This document shows positions 44,418 to 56,072 of a DNA stretch of 64,000 nt, piece after piece. Positions within the stretch are counted from its first letter, which is position 1, and each line of letters begins with the position of its first letter. Made by a program: the position numbers and the translations under genes. Below the pieces are notes generated by a model, which did not search any database, had not been told where the DNA came from, and was given only the letters and a program-made list of their open reading frames with translations. This stretch comes from Maniola hyperantus (lineage: Eukaryota; Arthropoda; Insecta; Lepidoptera; Nymphalidae), in assembly GCF_902806685.2 (NCBI RefSeq), contig NC_048541.1:16812662-16876661 (forward strand), read 5' to 3'.

Positions 44418-45522
44418 GGCGCGCGGCGCGGGCGGCGCGGCGACGCGGACTGTCGCCTGCGAGCGGCGCACTATCGCGAGCGCCGCCAGGGCTGTCACCT
44501 CCCCTTACACTCGAGTACACAGCGGCGCGGCGCGGCCTCGTCGTCGCTCATGGCGCGCGGCGCGGGCGGCGCGGCGACGCGGACTGTCGCCTGCGAGCGG
44601 CGCACTATCGCGAGCGCCGCCAGGGCTGTCACCTCCCCTTACACTCGAGTACACAGCGGCGCGGCGCGGCCTCGTCGTCGCTCATGGCGCGCGGCGCGGG
44701 CGGCGCGGCGACGCGGACTGTCGCCTGCGAGCGGCGCACTATCGCGAGCGCCGCCAGGGCTGTCACCTCCCCTTACACTCGAGTACACAGCGGCGCGGCG
44801 CGGCCTCGTCGTCGCTCATGGCGCGCGGCGCGGGCGGCGCGGCGACGCGGACTGTCGCCTGCGAGCGGCGCACTATCGCGAGCGCCGCCAGGGCTGTCAC
44901 CTCCCCTTACACTCGAGTACACAGCGGCGCGGCGCGGCCTCGTCGTCGCTCATGGCGCGCGGCGCGGGCGGCGCGGCGACGCGGACTGTCGCCTGCGAGC
45001 GGCGCACTATCGCGAGCGCCGCCAGGGCTGTCACCTCCCCTTACACTCGAGTACACAGCGGCGCGGCGCGGCCTCGTCGTCGCTCATGGCGCGCGGCGCG
45101 GGCGGCGCGGCGACGCGGACTGTCGCCTGCGAGCGGCGCACTATCGCGAGCGCCGCCAGGGCTGTCACCTCCCCTTACACTCGAGTACACAGCGGCGCGG
45201 CGCGGCCTCGTCGTCGCTCATGGCGCGCGGCGCGGGCGGCGCGGCGACGCGGACTGTCGCCTGCGAGCGGCGCACTATCGCGAGCGCCGCCAGGGCTGTC
45301 ACCTCCCCTTACACTCGAGTACACAGCGGCGCGGCGCGGCCTCGTCGTCGCTCATGGCGCGCGGCGCGGGCGGCGCGGCGACGCGGACTGTCGCCTGCGA
45401 GCGGCGCACTATCGCGAGCGCCGCCAGGGCTGTCACCTCCCCTTACACTCGAGTACACAGCGGCGCGGCGCGGCCTCGTCGTCGCTCATGGCGCGCGGCG
45501 CGGGCGGCGCGGCGACGCGGAC
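44386..45522 (-). repeat. 134-bp tandem array of the Mob2 start-codon region (8 copies plus partial)
   Basis: Units start at 44,386, 44,520, 44,654, 44,788, 44,922, 45,056, 45,190, 45,324 and 45,458 (partial). On the minus strand every unit contains ATGAGCGACGACGAGGCCGC, i.e. the Mob2 initiator and first codons, preceded by about 100 bp of GC-rich leader. Only the unit at 44,386-44,519 is joined to the rest of exon 1. Units look identical. Confidence 0.95.
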
Positions 45523-45925
45523 AAGCTGTCGTGCCGGCCACACAGGTGCAGGAGAGGGGACTGATGGAGCTCACACACATTCCCAGCGGGACAAGCTGTC
45601 GTGCCGGCCACACAGGTGCAGGAGAGGGGACTGATGGAGCTCACACACATTCCCAGCGGGACAAGCTGTCGTGCCGGCCACACAGGTGCAGGAGAGGGGA
45701 CTGATGGAGCTCACACACATTCCCAGCGGGACAAGCTGTCGTGCCGGCCACACAGGTGCAGGAGAGGGGACTGATGGAGCTCACACACATTCCCAGCGGG
45801 ACAAGCTGTCGTGCCGGCCACACAGGTGCAGGAGAGGGGACTGATGGAGCTCACACACGTTCCCAGCGGGACAAGCTGACGTGGCGGCCACACGGGTGCA
45901 GGAGAGGGGACTGATGGAGCTCATG
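45521..45925. repeat. 70-bp tandem array abutting the Mob2 leader array (6 copies)
   Basis: Units start at 45,521, 45,591, 45,661, 45,731, 45,801 and 45,871; the sixth is diverged (gctgacgtggcggccacacg). The unit begins acaagctgtcgtgccggcca. It touches the 134-bp array directly at gcggac/aagctg. It may be Mob2 5' UTR or a promoter-proximal intron; function unknown. Confidence 0.93.
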
Positions 45926-46319
45926 ATACAGTCCACAGGTAATTGCTTTTCCACTTTGCCGAGAGAAGAAAGCACCGGATCCAAATATTTTAAATTTAGA
46001 ATTCATCAATATATATAGTTGATTGAAAACACTTGTTATGATGGTTTAGTATTGATTAGTGTTAAAGGAGCTCCAAATGACATGACTAACAATTTAGCCT
46101 CTATCATTAAGTGGCGGTGGACAGTTGCACAGCAGGATAAACATAATCTGAATAGTACCAACTAAACATTTACAGTAGACAGATAAGATAGGCCGGTACA
46201 ATAGGCAACCCAACAGAAAGCGAACCAACTCGTCTCAGAACATCTAGCGATTTAGCATCCCGTTGTAATGGTTTTGCAACGCCGCGAATCAGGGGCGGCT
46301 CGGGCGGCGGAGACTCACC

Positions 46320-46520
46320 CCATGAACCAGTCGACTGTGTCCCGCAGGTACTCCGGGAGGCGCTCCAGCTTGGCGGATTGCTCTTCGGCTCCCGAGTCGC
46401 GAACGGAGTGCTGCACCTGGACGCCTCGGCCGCGGCACTGCTCGGTGCTGTTCAGCCACAGAGAATCACCATCTGTCCCATCACCATTAACAATGTTCGA
46501 ACTGGCTCGCGATAACTGTT
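46320..46520 (-). other. Candidate unassigned coding exon
   Basis: On the minus strand an open, GC-richer stretch reads GDSLWLNSTEQCRGRG, VQVQHSVRDSGAEEQSAKLE and RLPEYLRDTVDWFMG, ending at GG|GTGAGT (donor near 46,317). It stands out from its AT-rich surroundings, and codon structure looks real. I do not recognise the protein. It could be an upstream exon of Mob2 or part of another gene. Confidence 0.4.
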
Positions 46521-46955
46521 CACTTTACGACACTGCTAACTAGAGCGTGTCCGTCACCGAAACAAAATCTTTACGAGAACAGCTGAGTCGAACTCGCCAT
46601 GTTGCGCAACTTTAACTTCATCGGAAACTAGGAGCTTATCTAAATACAGCAGCGCCGTATTCGAAAAACGATACACAATTTAATAACATTAATGTTAAAT
46701 TCAAAGTTGTTTGAGATTTTAAAACCACTTTTCACTAAATACTAAATCAAAAATAAATAGGTACATTTTTCATAAATTTAATACCTACCACCGACCAATA
46801 CCTACTACCTACCTACTGTATGACTGTACGTTGGTAGCACTGACCAATATTGGTAGGTACCTACCTAGCACTGACGTCTATCAAGGTCCAAGACCATAGA
46901 CCATAAATCGTAGTCATATAGTAGTGATATATACTCTTTGCCACACAGATATACC

Positions 46956-49357
46956 CGTAGGTAGAGTAATAAAGGTAGATACAGGAACGTTTGCTTTCTC
47001 ATTCACACTAAAAAGAGAGCACAGATGAAATTACTAATGGGATAAACAGAGACGCAGCTAACCTATTTTTTGTCCCTCATCGTGTAACTGGTTTTTCAAG
47101 AATACATACAACTTACATGGGCATTTTTCAAAAAAGTTGTCGGTAGCGTAATAGGAATTCCACATAAATAAAAATTTAGTTTTGCCTTAAAATGTAATTA
47201 TATTGTAAATATATAGTATAAACTATATAAAAATAGTAAATTTTATTAAAAATAAATGTAATAATTGGAAATATTTTCATTTTTAACTTGATACCACCCA
47301 ATTGAAGTTCCATTACGTCACTGACTTTTTATTGGATTTCCAGGGAAATAAAACAAGTTATACATTAATTATCTTTAATGTCGAAAAATTAACCAAATCA
47401 GCCTTCTAAAAATAATTAAAACTAAACATATAACATCAAATTGAACTGAAGTTTTTAACAAACATGTTCTTTAACGCTACTTTTGGATGTTTTGTACTAA
47501 AGAATTTTGTTAAAACACTGACTATTTTCTTAAAAATCTTTTAATATTAAATTGTGACAAATAACTAATTATATAAGTTATATTATACTATTATATAGTT
47601 TAGAAATGTTAATTTCTAAACATTAAAATATTTGTATATCTCTGACTTTATAGCCATTTCTCTAAAAATAAACCTTTATCAAAAATAGGACAGTGACGTA
47701 TAGTGGAATACAAAATCGCGTTTAGGAAACATAAGGCATCGTGCATAATTGGTCAAAAAAGACAAAAAAATAGCATTACAAATCAAATATTATTACGTAG
47801 CTAATCATCACAGTAATATTATAAAACGAGAAGTTTCGTTTGTTACAACCTGCAGCAAAAACTGCTGAACCGATTGACATCTCTTGATCCCGAATATCCC
47901 GCAGGATAGAAATCTTTGCAAGTGAAATAGTGTGGGCTGGCTATCTAAAACGTAAATTAAATAATTATTATAACATATATTTTATAAAGTTTTTAAATTA
48001 TAAAATTTAAAGAATATAATATACTGGCTGGTTCATTTGAGTGGGTCAGTAAGGGGAGGTCCTGGAACCGCTGTAGCTATGAGAAAACGTTTTTAGGAGA
48101 CCATCCGTTATTTTTGAAATAATTAACATCCGCAATATTTTTACAGCGGTTTATATAGCCTAACACACCAGAATACATCATAGGTCAAAAACTTACCTCT
48201 ATCTTTTTTATGTTGGTTTAAATGATGATGATGATGACAATCCAACTTCCTATGAAAACACCTTTATTGTTCCATTACGTTACTTTTCAATTCCATTCAC
48301 GCGACTGTGGTTCACGGTAGCGTAATGGCGGTGACGTATACAACCCCTTAAAAATTCAAAATCAATATTACATATTAATAATCAAAGGTTAGACTGATTT
48401 AATTTTACTTTCCAAATAAAGAATAACAAATCTCTTTAATAACATACAAACACAAATGTGCAATCAAACCTTACCTATTAAAATCAGTATCGTTGTTGGA
48501 ACAAATTTTTTGAACCAAGTCGACGCAACCACTTCTGTTGCGTTTTTCTGGCGACTGCTTTTGTAAAATACAACATGGCGATTACCATAGACTAATAATG
48601 TTGCCAGTATTCCGAAAATATTTTGCAAATGGTGCAATTTTCATTCGAAGACCTCGAAAAGCCGGTAGCGTAAGCGGAAATTCCACTAACACCAATTTCA
48701 CGGGACAGCAAATAAATTGTATTTTTTAAATAAAATTCTATCGTAATGTCTTTGTTTTAGGGCTATAATTTGAAATTAGTATCATACTTAACTACCTCAG
48801 TGTTCAAATATTCATGAAATATTTTTGGACGGTATAATTTTTGACTCTAAACTTGACAAGGTGTTAGTGGGACATATGTCAGAAGGTACTTCCTCTATTT
48901 TATTTTTTGGTATTTTATGTTTTTAAAACTCTTAAAAATGAATTTACATATTAAATTATAAAAGATTAAATATTAAACAATATTGGTAAGCATAGACAAT
49001 AGCTTGTTTTTTTTTTCATAAAGTTTGATCAAATTACCATCAAAGTGGCCGGACAACGACTTTTATAATGGGACAACTTTTTTGAAAAAAGCCCACATAC
49101 AAGGCATGCAACTTTAGTTGGGAAACAAAGTTTGAGAATTTAACAACTAAACAATGGTAATAATCGCTATCACAGATGCGGTTATATTTTATTTTATTGT
49201 AATTTTTAAATGTGTTTATGGGTTTTATACCTGACAATAAAAAACTATTATTATTATTATTATATGTAACCGTGTCTGAGATAGCGTACTAGTATAATAG
49301 TACGACATACTACTAGTACTAATAGTACTATAGTCTAGCTTTTTTACTCCGTCTACG
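46956..49357. mobile_element. MITE family copy 3, interrupted by a ~2-kb inverted-repeat element
   Basis: The left piece, 46,956 to about 47,110, matches copy 1. The right piece resumes at about 49,087 (acatacaaggcatgcaactt) and ends gtctacg at 49,357. The insert has inverted ends gggcatttttcaaaaaagtt (47,118) and, inverted, near 49,073-49,097. The octamer acatacaa flanks it, though offset by 7 nt on the left. There is no coding frame inside; phrases such as ggtagcgtaa recur. Confidence 0.65.
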
Positions 49358-49439
49358 ACTTAGAGTAATGGAACTGCAATGGTGGCAACATGACAGCAGG
49401 GGACAATTTACAGTGAACCATAGAGTAATAGTTACCGTA

Positions 49440-50020
49440 GTTTTTTTTTTTTTTTTTTTTTTTTTTGTTCTTCTTCTGGCTTTACACCATTACACGTTAC
49501 CGTAGTTGGTACCTAGGTACCTACCTATTGATTTTGACGGTTTGATAGATTTGACTTTGACAGTTAGTTTGATGTTTGATAGATGCAATAATTATTGGTC
49601 TGTGGCAATAATCAACATCAAGAATCCAACAAAGACTTATATTAGCCAGTGATCTAAACACTATAAATATGGAACAAAAACAAAAAATTGATATTCCCCG
49701 CCATGTAAAGGACTTGTTGTGTAAAACGTCATATTTTAAGTCTATTTTTAATTATATATGCAATACTATAAATAAAGTGTAAAAACGTTAGACTAATTAG
49801 TTATAAGCAATTTTGTATTTTTAGAATAATATTTAGTTATAAGCAATTTTGTATTTTTAGTATTTGTAAATTTTTGAAAGGCCTTAAAGGACTGTTATCC
49901 AGGGCCGTAAAAAAAAAAATTAAAAAAAAAAAAAAACAAGAATCCAAAGGCCTTAAAGGACTGTTATCCAGGGCCGTAAAATAAATAAAAAAAAAAAAAA
50001 AAATCAAGAATCCAAGCAAA
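49440..50020. repeat. Poly-T tract and ~75-bp A-rich tandem duplication
   Basis: A T-run lies at 49,441-49,466. Two copies of ggccttaaaggactgttatc-cagggccgtaaaa, followed by A-runs, lie at 49,879-49,945 and 49,947-50,010. Otherwise 49,360-50,150 shows nothing beyond AT-rich flank upstream of Hip14. Confidence 0.7.
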
Positions 50021-50198
50021 CCCAAGGAGCAAGATCACTATCATATTATCATATCAATATTTTGCAGCACATGATTATGAGTTTTCACTTTTGAAGCTTG
50101 GAGACCAAGAATTATCATCGAGTCACGAGACGTGTCCGTGAGACAAGTGAGAATGTGGATCGTTGGGTCGGGTGTCGACGGGCTGGGCTGAGCGCAGC

Positions 50199-53100
50199 AT
50201 GTACGAGGGCTCGTGCGGCGCGGCGGCCGCGGGGCAGTGCGGCGCGGCGCAGCGCGAGGGCGAGGCGCCGCCGCGCGGGCCGCCGCCGGCGCCGCCGGAG
50301 CGCGACTACAGCGGCTTCGACATCGTCAAGGCGACGCAGTATGGCGCCTTCGCGCGCGTCAAGGAGCTGGTGGAGGCCGGCTGGGATGTCAACCAGCCCG
50401 ACCACGAGACCGTCACGCTGCTGCACTGGGCGGCCATCAACAACAGGTACCCCGCACATGTCGCTCTGTGTCGGACGTCCATGATGCTACGTCAAGGAGC
50501 TGGTGGAGGCCGGCTGGGATGGCAACCAGCCCGACCACGAGACCGTCACGCTGCTGCACTGGGCGGCCATCAACAACAGGTACCCCGCACATGTCGCTCT
50601 GTGTCGGACGTCCATGATGCTACGTCAAGGAGCTGGTGGAGGCCGGCTGGGATGTCAACCAGCCCGACCACGAGACCGTCACGCTGCTGCACTGGGCGGC
50701 CATCAACAACAGGTACCCCGCACATGTCGCTCTGTGTCGGACGTCCATGATGCTACGTCAAGGAGCTGGTGGAGGCCGGCTGGGATGGCAACCAGCCCGA
50801 CCACGAGACCGTCACGCTGCTGCACTGGGCGGCCATCAACAACAGGTACCCCGCACATGTCGCTCTGTGTCGGACGTCCATGATGCTACGTCAAGGAGCT
50901 GGTGGAGGCCGGCTGGGATGGCAACCAGCCCGACCACGAGACCGTCACGCTGCTGCACTGGGCGGCCATCAACAACAGGTACCCCGCACATGTCGCTCTG
51001 TGTCGGACGTCCATGATGCTACGTCAAGGAGCTGGTGGAGGCCGGCTGGGATGGCAACCAGCCCGACCACGAGACCGTCACGCTGCTGCACTGGGCGGCC
51101 ATCAACAACAGGTACCCCGCACATGTCGCTCTGTGTCGGACGTCCATGATGCTACGTCAAGGAGCTGGTGGAGGCCGGCTGGGATGGCAACCAGCCCGAC
51201 CACGAGACCGTCACGCTGCTGCACTGGGCGGCCATCAACAACAGGTACCCCACATGTGGCTCTGCTAACGACCAAGCCACAGGCGACCGGGTCTCATCGA
51301 CTTTTGATATCCATTATTTGCCGTTACATACACTACTAAACTACCTAAATTCATATAATCTTAAAATCCAAACCATTTAACCTCAACATATTATTATTAT
51401 GTGAAAAGTTTTTCTAAATATTGAGGTAAAATTCTAGAATTAGAAGAAAATTAGTCAAAGTCAAATGATTTATTCAGAAGCTAACATGTTACTCTTGCTG
51501 ATACTCACAATGGTTACATGTTACTCTTGCTGATACTCACAATGGTTACATGTTACTCTTGCTGATACTCACAATGGTTACATGTTACTCTTGCTGATAG
51601 TCACAATGGCTACATGTTACTCTTGCTGATACTCACAGTGGTTACATGTTACTCTTGCTGATACTCACAATGGTTACATGTTACTCTTGCTGATACTCAC
51701 AATGGTTACATGTTACTCTTGCTGATAGTCACAATGGTTACATGTTACTCTTGCTGATACTCACAATGGTTACATGTTACTCTTGTTGATACTCACAATG
51801 GTTACATGTTACTCTTGCTGATACTCACAATGGTTACATGTTACTCTTGCTGATACTCACAATGGTTACACGTTATTATTATGTGAAAAGTTTTTCTAAA
51901 TATTGAGGTAAAATTCTAGAATTAGAAGAAAATTAGTCAAAGTCAAATGATTTATTCAGAAGGTAACATGTTACTCTTGCTGATACTCACAATGGTTACA
52001 TGTTACTCTTGCTGATACTCACAGTGGTTACATGTTACTCTTGCTGATACTCACAATGGTTACATGTTACTCATGCTGATACTCACAATGGTTACATGTT
52101 ACTCTTGCTGATACTCACAATGGTTACATGTTACTCTTGCTGATACTCACAGTGGTTACATGTTACTCTTGCTGATACTCACAGTGGTTACATGTTACTC
52201 TTGCTGATACTCACAATGGTTACATGTTACTCATGCTGATACTCACAATGGTTACATGTTACTCTTGCTGATACTCACAATGGTTACATGTTACTCTTGC
52301 TGATACTCACAATGGTTACATGTTACTCTTGCTGATACTCACAATGGTTACATGTTACTCTTGCTGATACTCACAATGGTTACATGTTACTCTTGCTGAT
52401 ACTCACAATGGTTACATGTTACTCTTGCTGATACTCACAATGGTTACATGTAGCTGTTGATTGTCTAAAGAGTAAGTACAAGTTGGATACATGTTAATTA
52501 TGTAAAGGTTGATCTAAAATTTGGTTGCGTTTTGGAGCAATGGCCGATCAACGAATGTTGCTAAAATAAAAACAATAAGAAAATGGCTGCTGATGGTATG
52601 GAAAGTAAATACTAGCCCTAAACATAGGAATTGTTGAAAAAAGTTACCAAAAATTCGATTTTTGATTTCGATTTTAGAAATATTTTTAGAACCAGCTTTG
52701 CTCCGAAACGCAACCGAATTTCTGATTATTTTTTACACAATTTGTTGTGTGAAGCTAGTACTTACTATTTATAGCATCAGCATCCATATTCCTTATCATT
52801 TTTATTTTAGCAACATGTTTGAACGGACATAGCTCCAAAACGCAACCAAATCTTAGGTCAACCTTTACAGGGTTTATATAGACATAACTAGTGCTTACTT
52901 ATCACACTATCAGCAGCCATATCCATTCAACTATTTTTTTGGGCTCCATATAAGCTGATTTTTTGAACCAGCATTGCTCCATAACGCAACCAAATTTTTG
53001 GTAGGTTTTTACATAATTTGCAAGTGTAAGGCTAGCACTTACTTCCTACATAAGCAACAGCCATTTTGGTCGTTGTTTTTTTTTGCATGTACTTTGGAAG

Positions 53101-56072
53101 GGCGTAGCTCGAAAACGCAACCGAATCGTGATCAGTCCTTATACGGTTTGCATGAGCACAACTAGTACTTAGTTTCTATAGCATCACCAGCCATATCCGT
53201 ATCTTGTAATTTTTGGTAACGATAACGCGTGTTCCAGGCGCCATAAATACTTATGTCAACCACTCTGCGCAACCAGAGTAGCATATTCGTCTTCAGAGAG
53301 TTGCCCTCTATCCTCTGAACCCAACAATATCCATATTGGTGATGGTTACCAAATTTGTTGTGACCCCCTAATCTATTTGGACATAGGCCTCCTCTAGCCT
53401 TCTGAAACTGAAAGACAAGTGGAGACTGACCAAAATTGGATAGTAGTTACAGTACATGGGACGTGTGTGTGTGTGTGTGTGTGTTGGCAGGCGGGAGATC
53501 GTCGCGTTCCTGCTGGAGCGCGGCGCGCGCGTGGACGCGCGCGGCGGCGAGCTGCAGGCCACGCCGCTGCAGTGGGCGGCGCGCCAGGGCCACCTGGAGG
53601 CCGCCGTGCTGCTGCTGCGCGCCGGCGCCGACCCTGCGCTGCGCGACGCCGAGGGCTGCGCCGCGCTGCACCTGGCGGCGCAGTTCGGCCACACGGCCGT
53701 CGTGGCGTACCTGGTGGCGCGCGGCGTGCCGCCCGACGCGCCCGACGCGGGCGGCATGACGCCGCTCATGTGGGCGTGCTGGAAGGTGGCGGCCGTGGAC
53801 CCCGCGCGCCTGCTGCTCACGCTGGGCGCGTCGCCGGCGCCCGCCGACCGCGCGCACGGCAACACGGCGCTGCACTGGGCCGTGCTGGCGCGCAACGCCA
53901 CGGCCGTGTCCACGCTCGTGCTGTACGGCAACGCGAGCCTGGACGCGCCCAACCTGCGCGGCGTGACGCCGCTGGCCATGCTGCAGGGCCACGCCGACGC
54001 GCTGTGGCTGGGCGCCAAGGTGGCGGAGCGCGTCAAGGAGCACGCCGCGCTCGCCTGCAAGAGGAACGTGTTCCGCAGGCTGGCCTACGACAGAGTGAGT
54101 TGCGAGTGTTCCCCATGCACGGAACAAAATGTGCCATGTCGCCGACGAAATAATGCCATTGTCGGCAAACGAGTCCCGAGGTTCGCCTCGGCGAGACGTT
54201 AAGCGGTGCGAAGCTAATATGAAAATTTCAAACTGTTTAAAAAATTACAGTTTACTAAATAAAGATTCCCAAAGTGTCTGTTTTACGAGTTGAATGTCGC
54301 AGCCTCTAACTCTTAAACGAGTTTATAAATAAATCTGAAATGTTCCAGGTGTCTAGGATATCAACGGGTAGTATGAAGTTATGTATATGTCGTAGCCGGA
54401 TTCACATTAAACAAAACGCAAAAGTGCGACCTAGTGGCAAGAACACAAAATTGTATTTGCCGGCGTGCTTTTACAGAAATCATGCCGTCCACGTAGGCTC
54501 GGTTAATCTAAATATTGTGATCCTGACTTATCCGATTAATCATCATCATCATCTTTATGAAGGCAGCAGGCCTATCCCGACATATACATGTATACAAAAT
54601 TGTCTATCGTTACATCGATAACTAACTCGCCGAGATCGCAGTTCCCGGAGCTTCGAACGGAAAATAATTGTTTTTCATTTTAAACATTGATTTGTTGCTC
54701 GTTTCTGGAATTCGACCGCCAATAGGTCAGAATTAATAACGATCGAAAGAAGTACTTGTGGCGCTGCATGTTTTACGATTAGTTCGCAACAGCAAAGCCT
54801 GCTGTAGAGCAGATTCGGCTGGTTTTTTTTTCAAATCGTAACTAGTATTATTCAATGTCCCACCGAACCGAACGAATCTTACATAAGCGGGAGTCCGAGC
54901 AGATTAAACAGAAAAAAGTAGTATTTGAAACTGAAGTCACTGAAGTCCGCAGTGACTCTCCTGTTGCAGAAGTTCCGCTGGTGGTGCGTGGTGAGCGTGC
55001 CGTTCCTCGCCTTCTACCTCACGGGGCTGGTGCTGGAGGCCGACGCCGCCTACCTGCTGAAGGCGCTGCTGCTGGCGGCGCTGTTCGCGCTGCTGCACTG
55101 CCTCACCAACGCGCTGCTGGACGACGAGCTCAAGAACATCTTCCCGCTCAGCGTGTACCTGGCCACCAAGCTGTGGTTCTACATCACGTGGGCCGTGTTC
55201 GTGGCGCCCGTCGTGGGCGCCGCCGCCACGGCCGCCTTCCTGCTGTGCTCGCTGGCGCTGTGGTACACCTTCCTGCGCTCCTGGCGCTCCGACCCCGGCG
55301 TCATCCGCGCCTCGCGCCAGGACAAGCTGCGGGTGAGTGTGTCGACCCTCTCGTGTGTGTCGACACTCGCCCGCCGCCCCGCTCACCGCACCCCCCTGCC
55401 GCCCGCAGACCATCGTGGAGCTGTCGGAGCGCGGCGGCGCGGACGGCGGCGGCTTCGAGCCGGCGCGCTTCTGCTCCGCGTGCCTGCTGCGGCGCCCGCT
55501 GCGCTCCAAGCACTGCTCCGTGTGCAACCGCTGCGTGGCCAAGTTCGACCACCACTGCCCCTGGGTCGCCAACTGCATCGGTGAGTGTCGCCCGCCCCCG
55601 CGCCGCCCCTCCCTCCCCCCGGCCTGCTCTCACGCCCTCTGTTGCAGGCGCCGGCAACCACCGCTACTTTGTGGGCTTCCTGGGCAGCCTGCTGCTGATG
55701 TGCGGCTGGATGCTGTGGGGCGTGTGGCGCGCGCTGGAGGCGCGCTGCGCCGGCGCGCCCGCCACGTGGCCCGCGTGCTGCCCGTGGCTGGCGTGGGTGA
55801 TGCTGAACGCCGCGTTCCACCTATTCTGGGTGGCGGTGCTGGCCGGCTGCCAGCTGTACCTGGTGGTGTGCCTGGGCATGACCACCAACGAGCAGCTGAA
55901 CCGCGCGCGCTACCGCCACTTCCAGGCGCGCGGCGGCCGCTCGCCCTTCTCGCGCGGCCCGCTCCACAACCTGGCCGACTTCCTGGGCTGCGGCCTGTGC
56001 GGGCTGCTGGCGCCGCGCGCGCACGACTGGGCCGCGGCCGGCCTGGACGACGACGCGCAGCACTACGTGTGA
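50199..56072 (+). CDS. Hip14: Hip14 / ZDHHC17 ankyrin-repeat palmitoyltransferase (exons 50199-50446, 53491-54094, 54970-55332, 55409-55580, 55648-56072)
   Basis: Golgi/synaptic S-acyltransferase that palmitoylates cysteines of substrates such as SNARE-type proteins. The five exons total 1812 nt = 603 aa plus stop, close to the ~630 aa of the family. Exon 1 (MYEGSCGAAAAG start) leads into ankyrin repeats (SGFDIVKATQYGAF; HETVTLLHWAAINNR). Exon 2 carries further repeats (TPLQWAARQGHLEAAVLL; GCAALHLAAQFGHTAVVAYL; GNTALHWAVLARNATAV). Exons 3-5 carry six hydrophobic segments, a cysteine-rich domain with catalytic FDHHCPW (about residues 451-457), the SDPGVI box and a TTxE motif (TTNEQL). Donors GTACCC, GTGAGT, GTGAGT, GTGAGT and acceptors are all AG. 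The intron 1 acceptor follows a (tg)n run rather than a pyrimidine tract. Introns 3 and 4 are under 80 bp. Confidence 0.93.
50357..51250 (+). repeat. 133-bp tandem array of Hip14 exon 1 end plus splice donor (7 copies)
   Basis: Units start at 50,357, 50,490, 50,623, 50,756, 50,889, 51,022 and 51,155. Each has 90 bp of exon ending CATCAACAACAG, then 43 bp beginning gtaccccgcacatg. Units 1 and 3 carry gatgtcaac (Val), the others gatggcaac (Gly). The last unit exits into native intron with a slightly different donor-proximal sequence (gtaccccacatgtgg). Only the first unit connects to the true 5' part of exon 1. Confidence 0.96.
51391..52450. repeat. 32-bp minisatellite in Hip14 intron 1, in two blocks
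   Basis: The unit catgttactcttgctgatac plus tcacaatggtta recurs ~12 times (51,483-51,872) and ~15 times (51,963-52,450) with scattered point variants. Each block is preceded by the same ~92-bp AT-rich segment (51,391-51,482 and 51,871-51,962), so the whole leader-plus-array has itself been duplicated. Confidence 0.95.
52520..53235. repeat. Degenerate ~135-bp tandem repeat in Hip14 intron 1 (four direct, one inverted)
   Basis: The phrase gctccaaaacgcaacc and variants occurs at 52,700, 52,832, 52,976 and 53,107, each followed by an actagtacttactt-like and atcagcagccatatcc-like segment. An inverted copy (ggttgcgttttggagc) lies near 52,526. Divergence suggests great age compared with the exon arrays. 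Confidence 0.7.
53368..53400 (-). repeat. Tiny RTE 3' fragment
   Basis: The sequence ttggacataggcctcctcta corresponds on the minus strand to the RLEEAYVQ end of RTE proteins. It sits about 90 bp before Hip14 exon 2. Confidence 0.45.
54498..54600. repeat. Dispersed repeat fragment in Hip14 intron 2
   Basis: The text ggctcggttaatctaaatat ... gaaggcagcaggcctatccc-gacata recurs in 61,735-61,830 and inverted in 58,265-58,365, so this element also forms part of the inverted-repeat arms. The rest of intron 2 (54,101-54,969) has no visible gene. Confidence 0.6.

Noticed and set aside
44164..45704. Plus-strand Arg/Ala-rich frames of 466-505 codons over the 134-bp array
   Set aside because: Low-complexity by-products of the array; the minus strand carries the genuine Mob2 start.
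51483..52450. CRISPR array
   Set aside because: 32-bp units are contiguous with no unique spacers; eukaryotic intronic minisatellite.
53419..54153. Alternative frames over Hip14 exon 2
   Set aside because: Only the frame with ankyrin repeats agrees with splice phases of the neighbouring exons.
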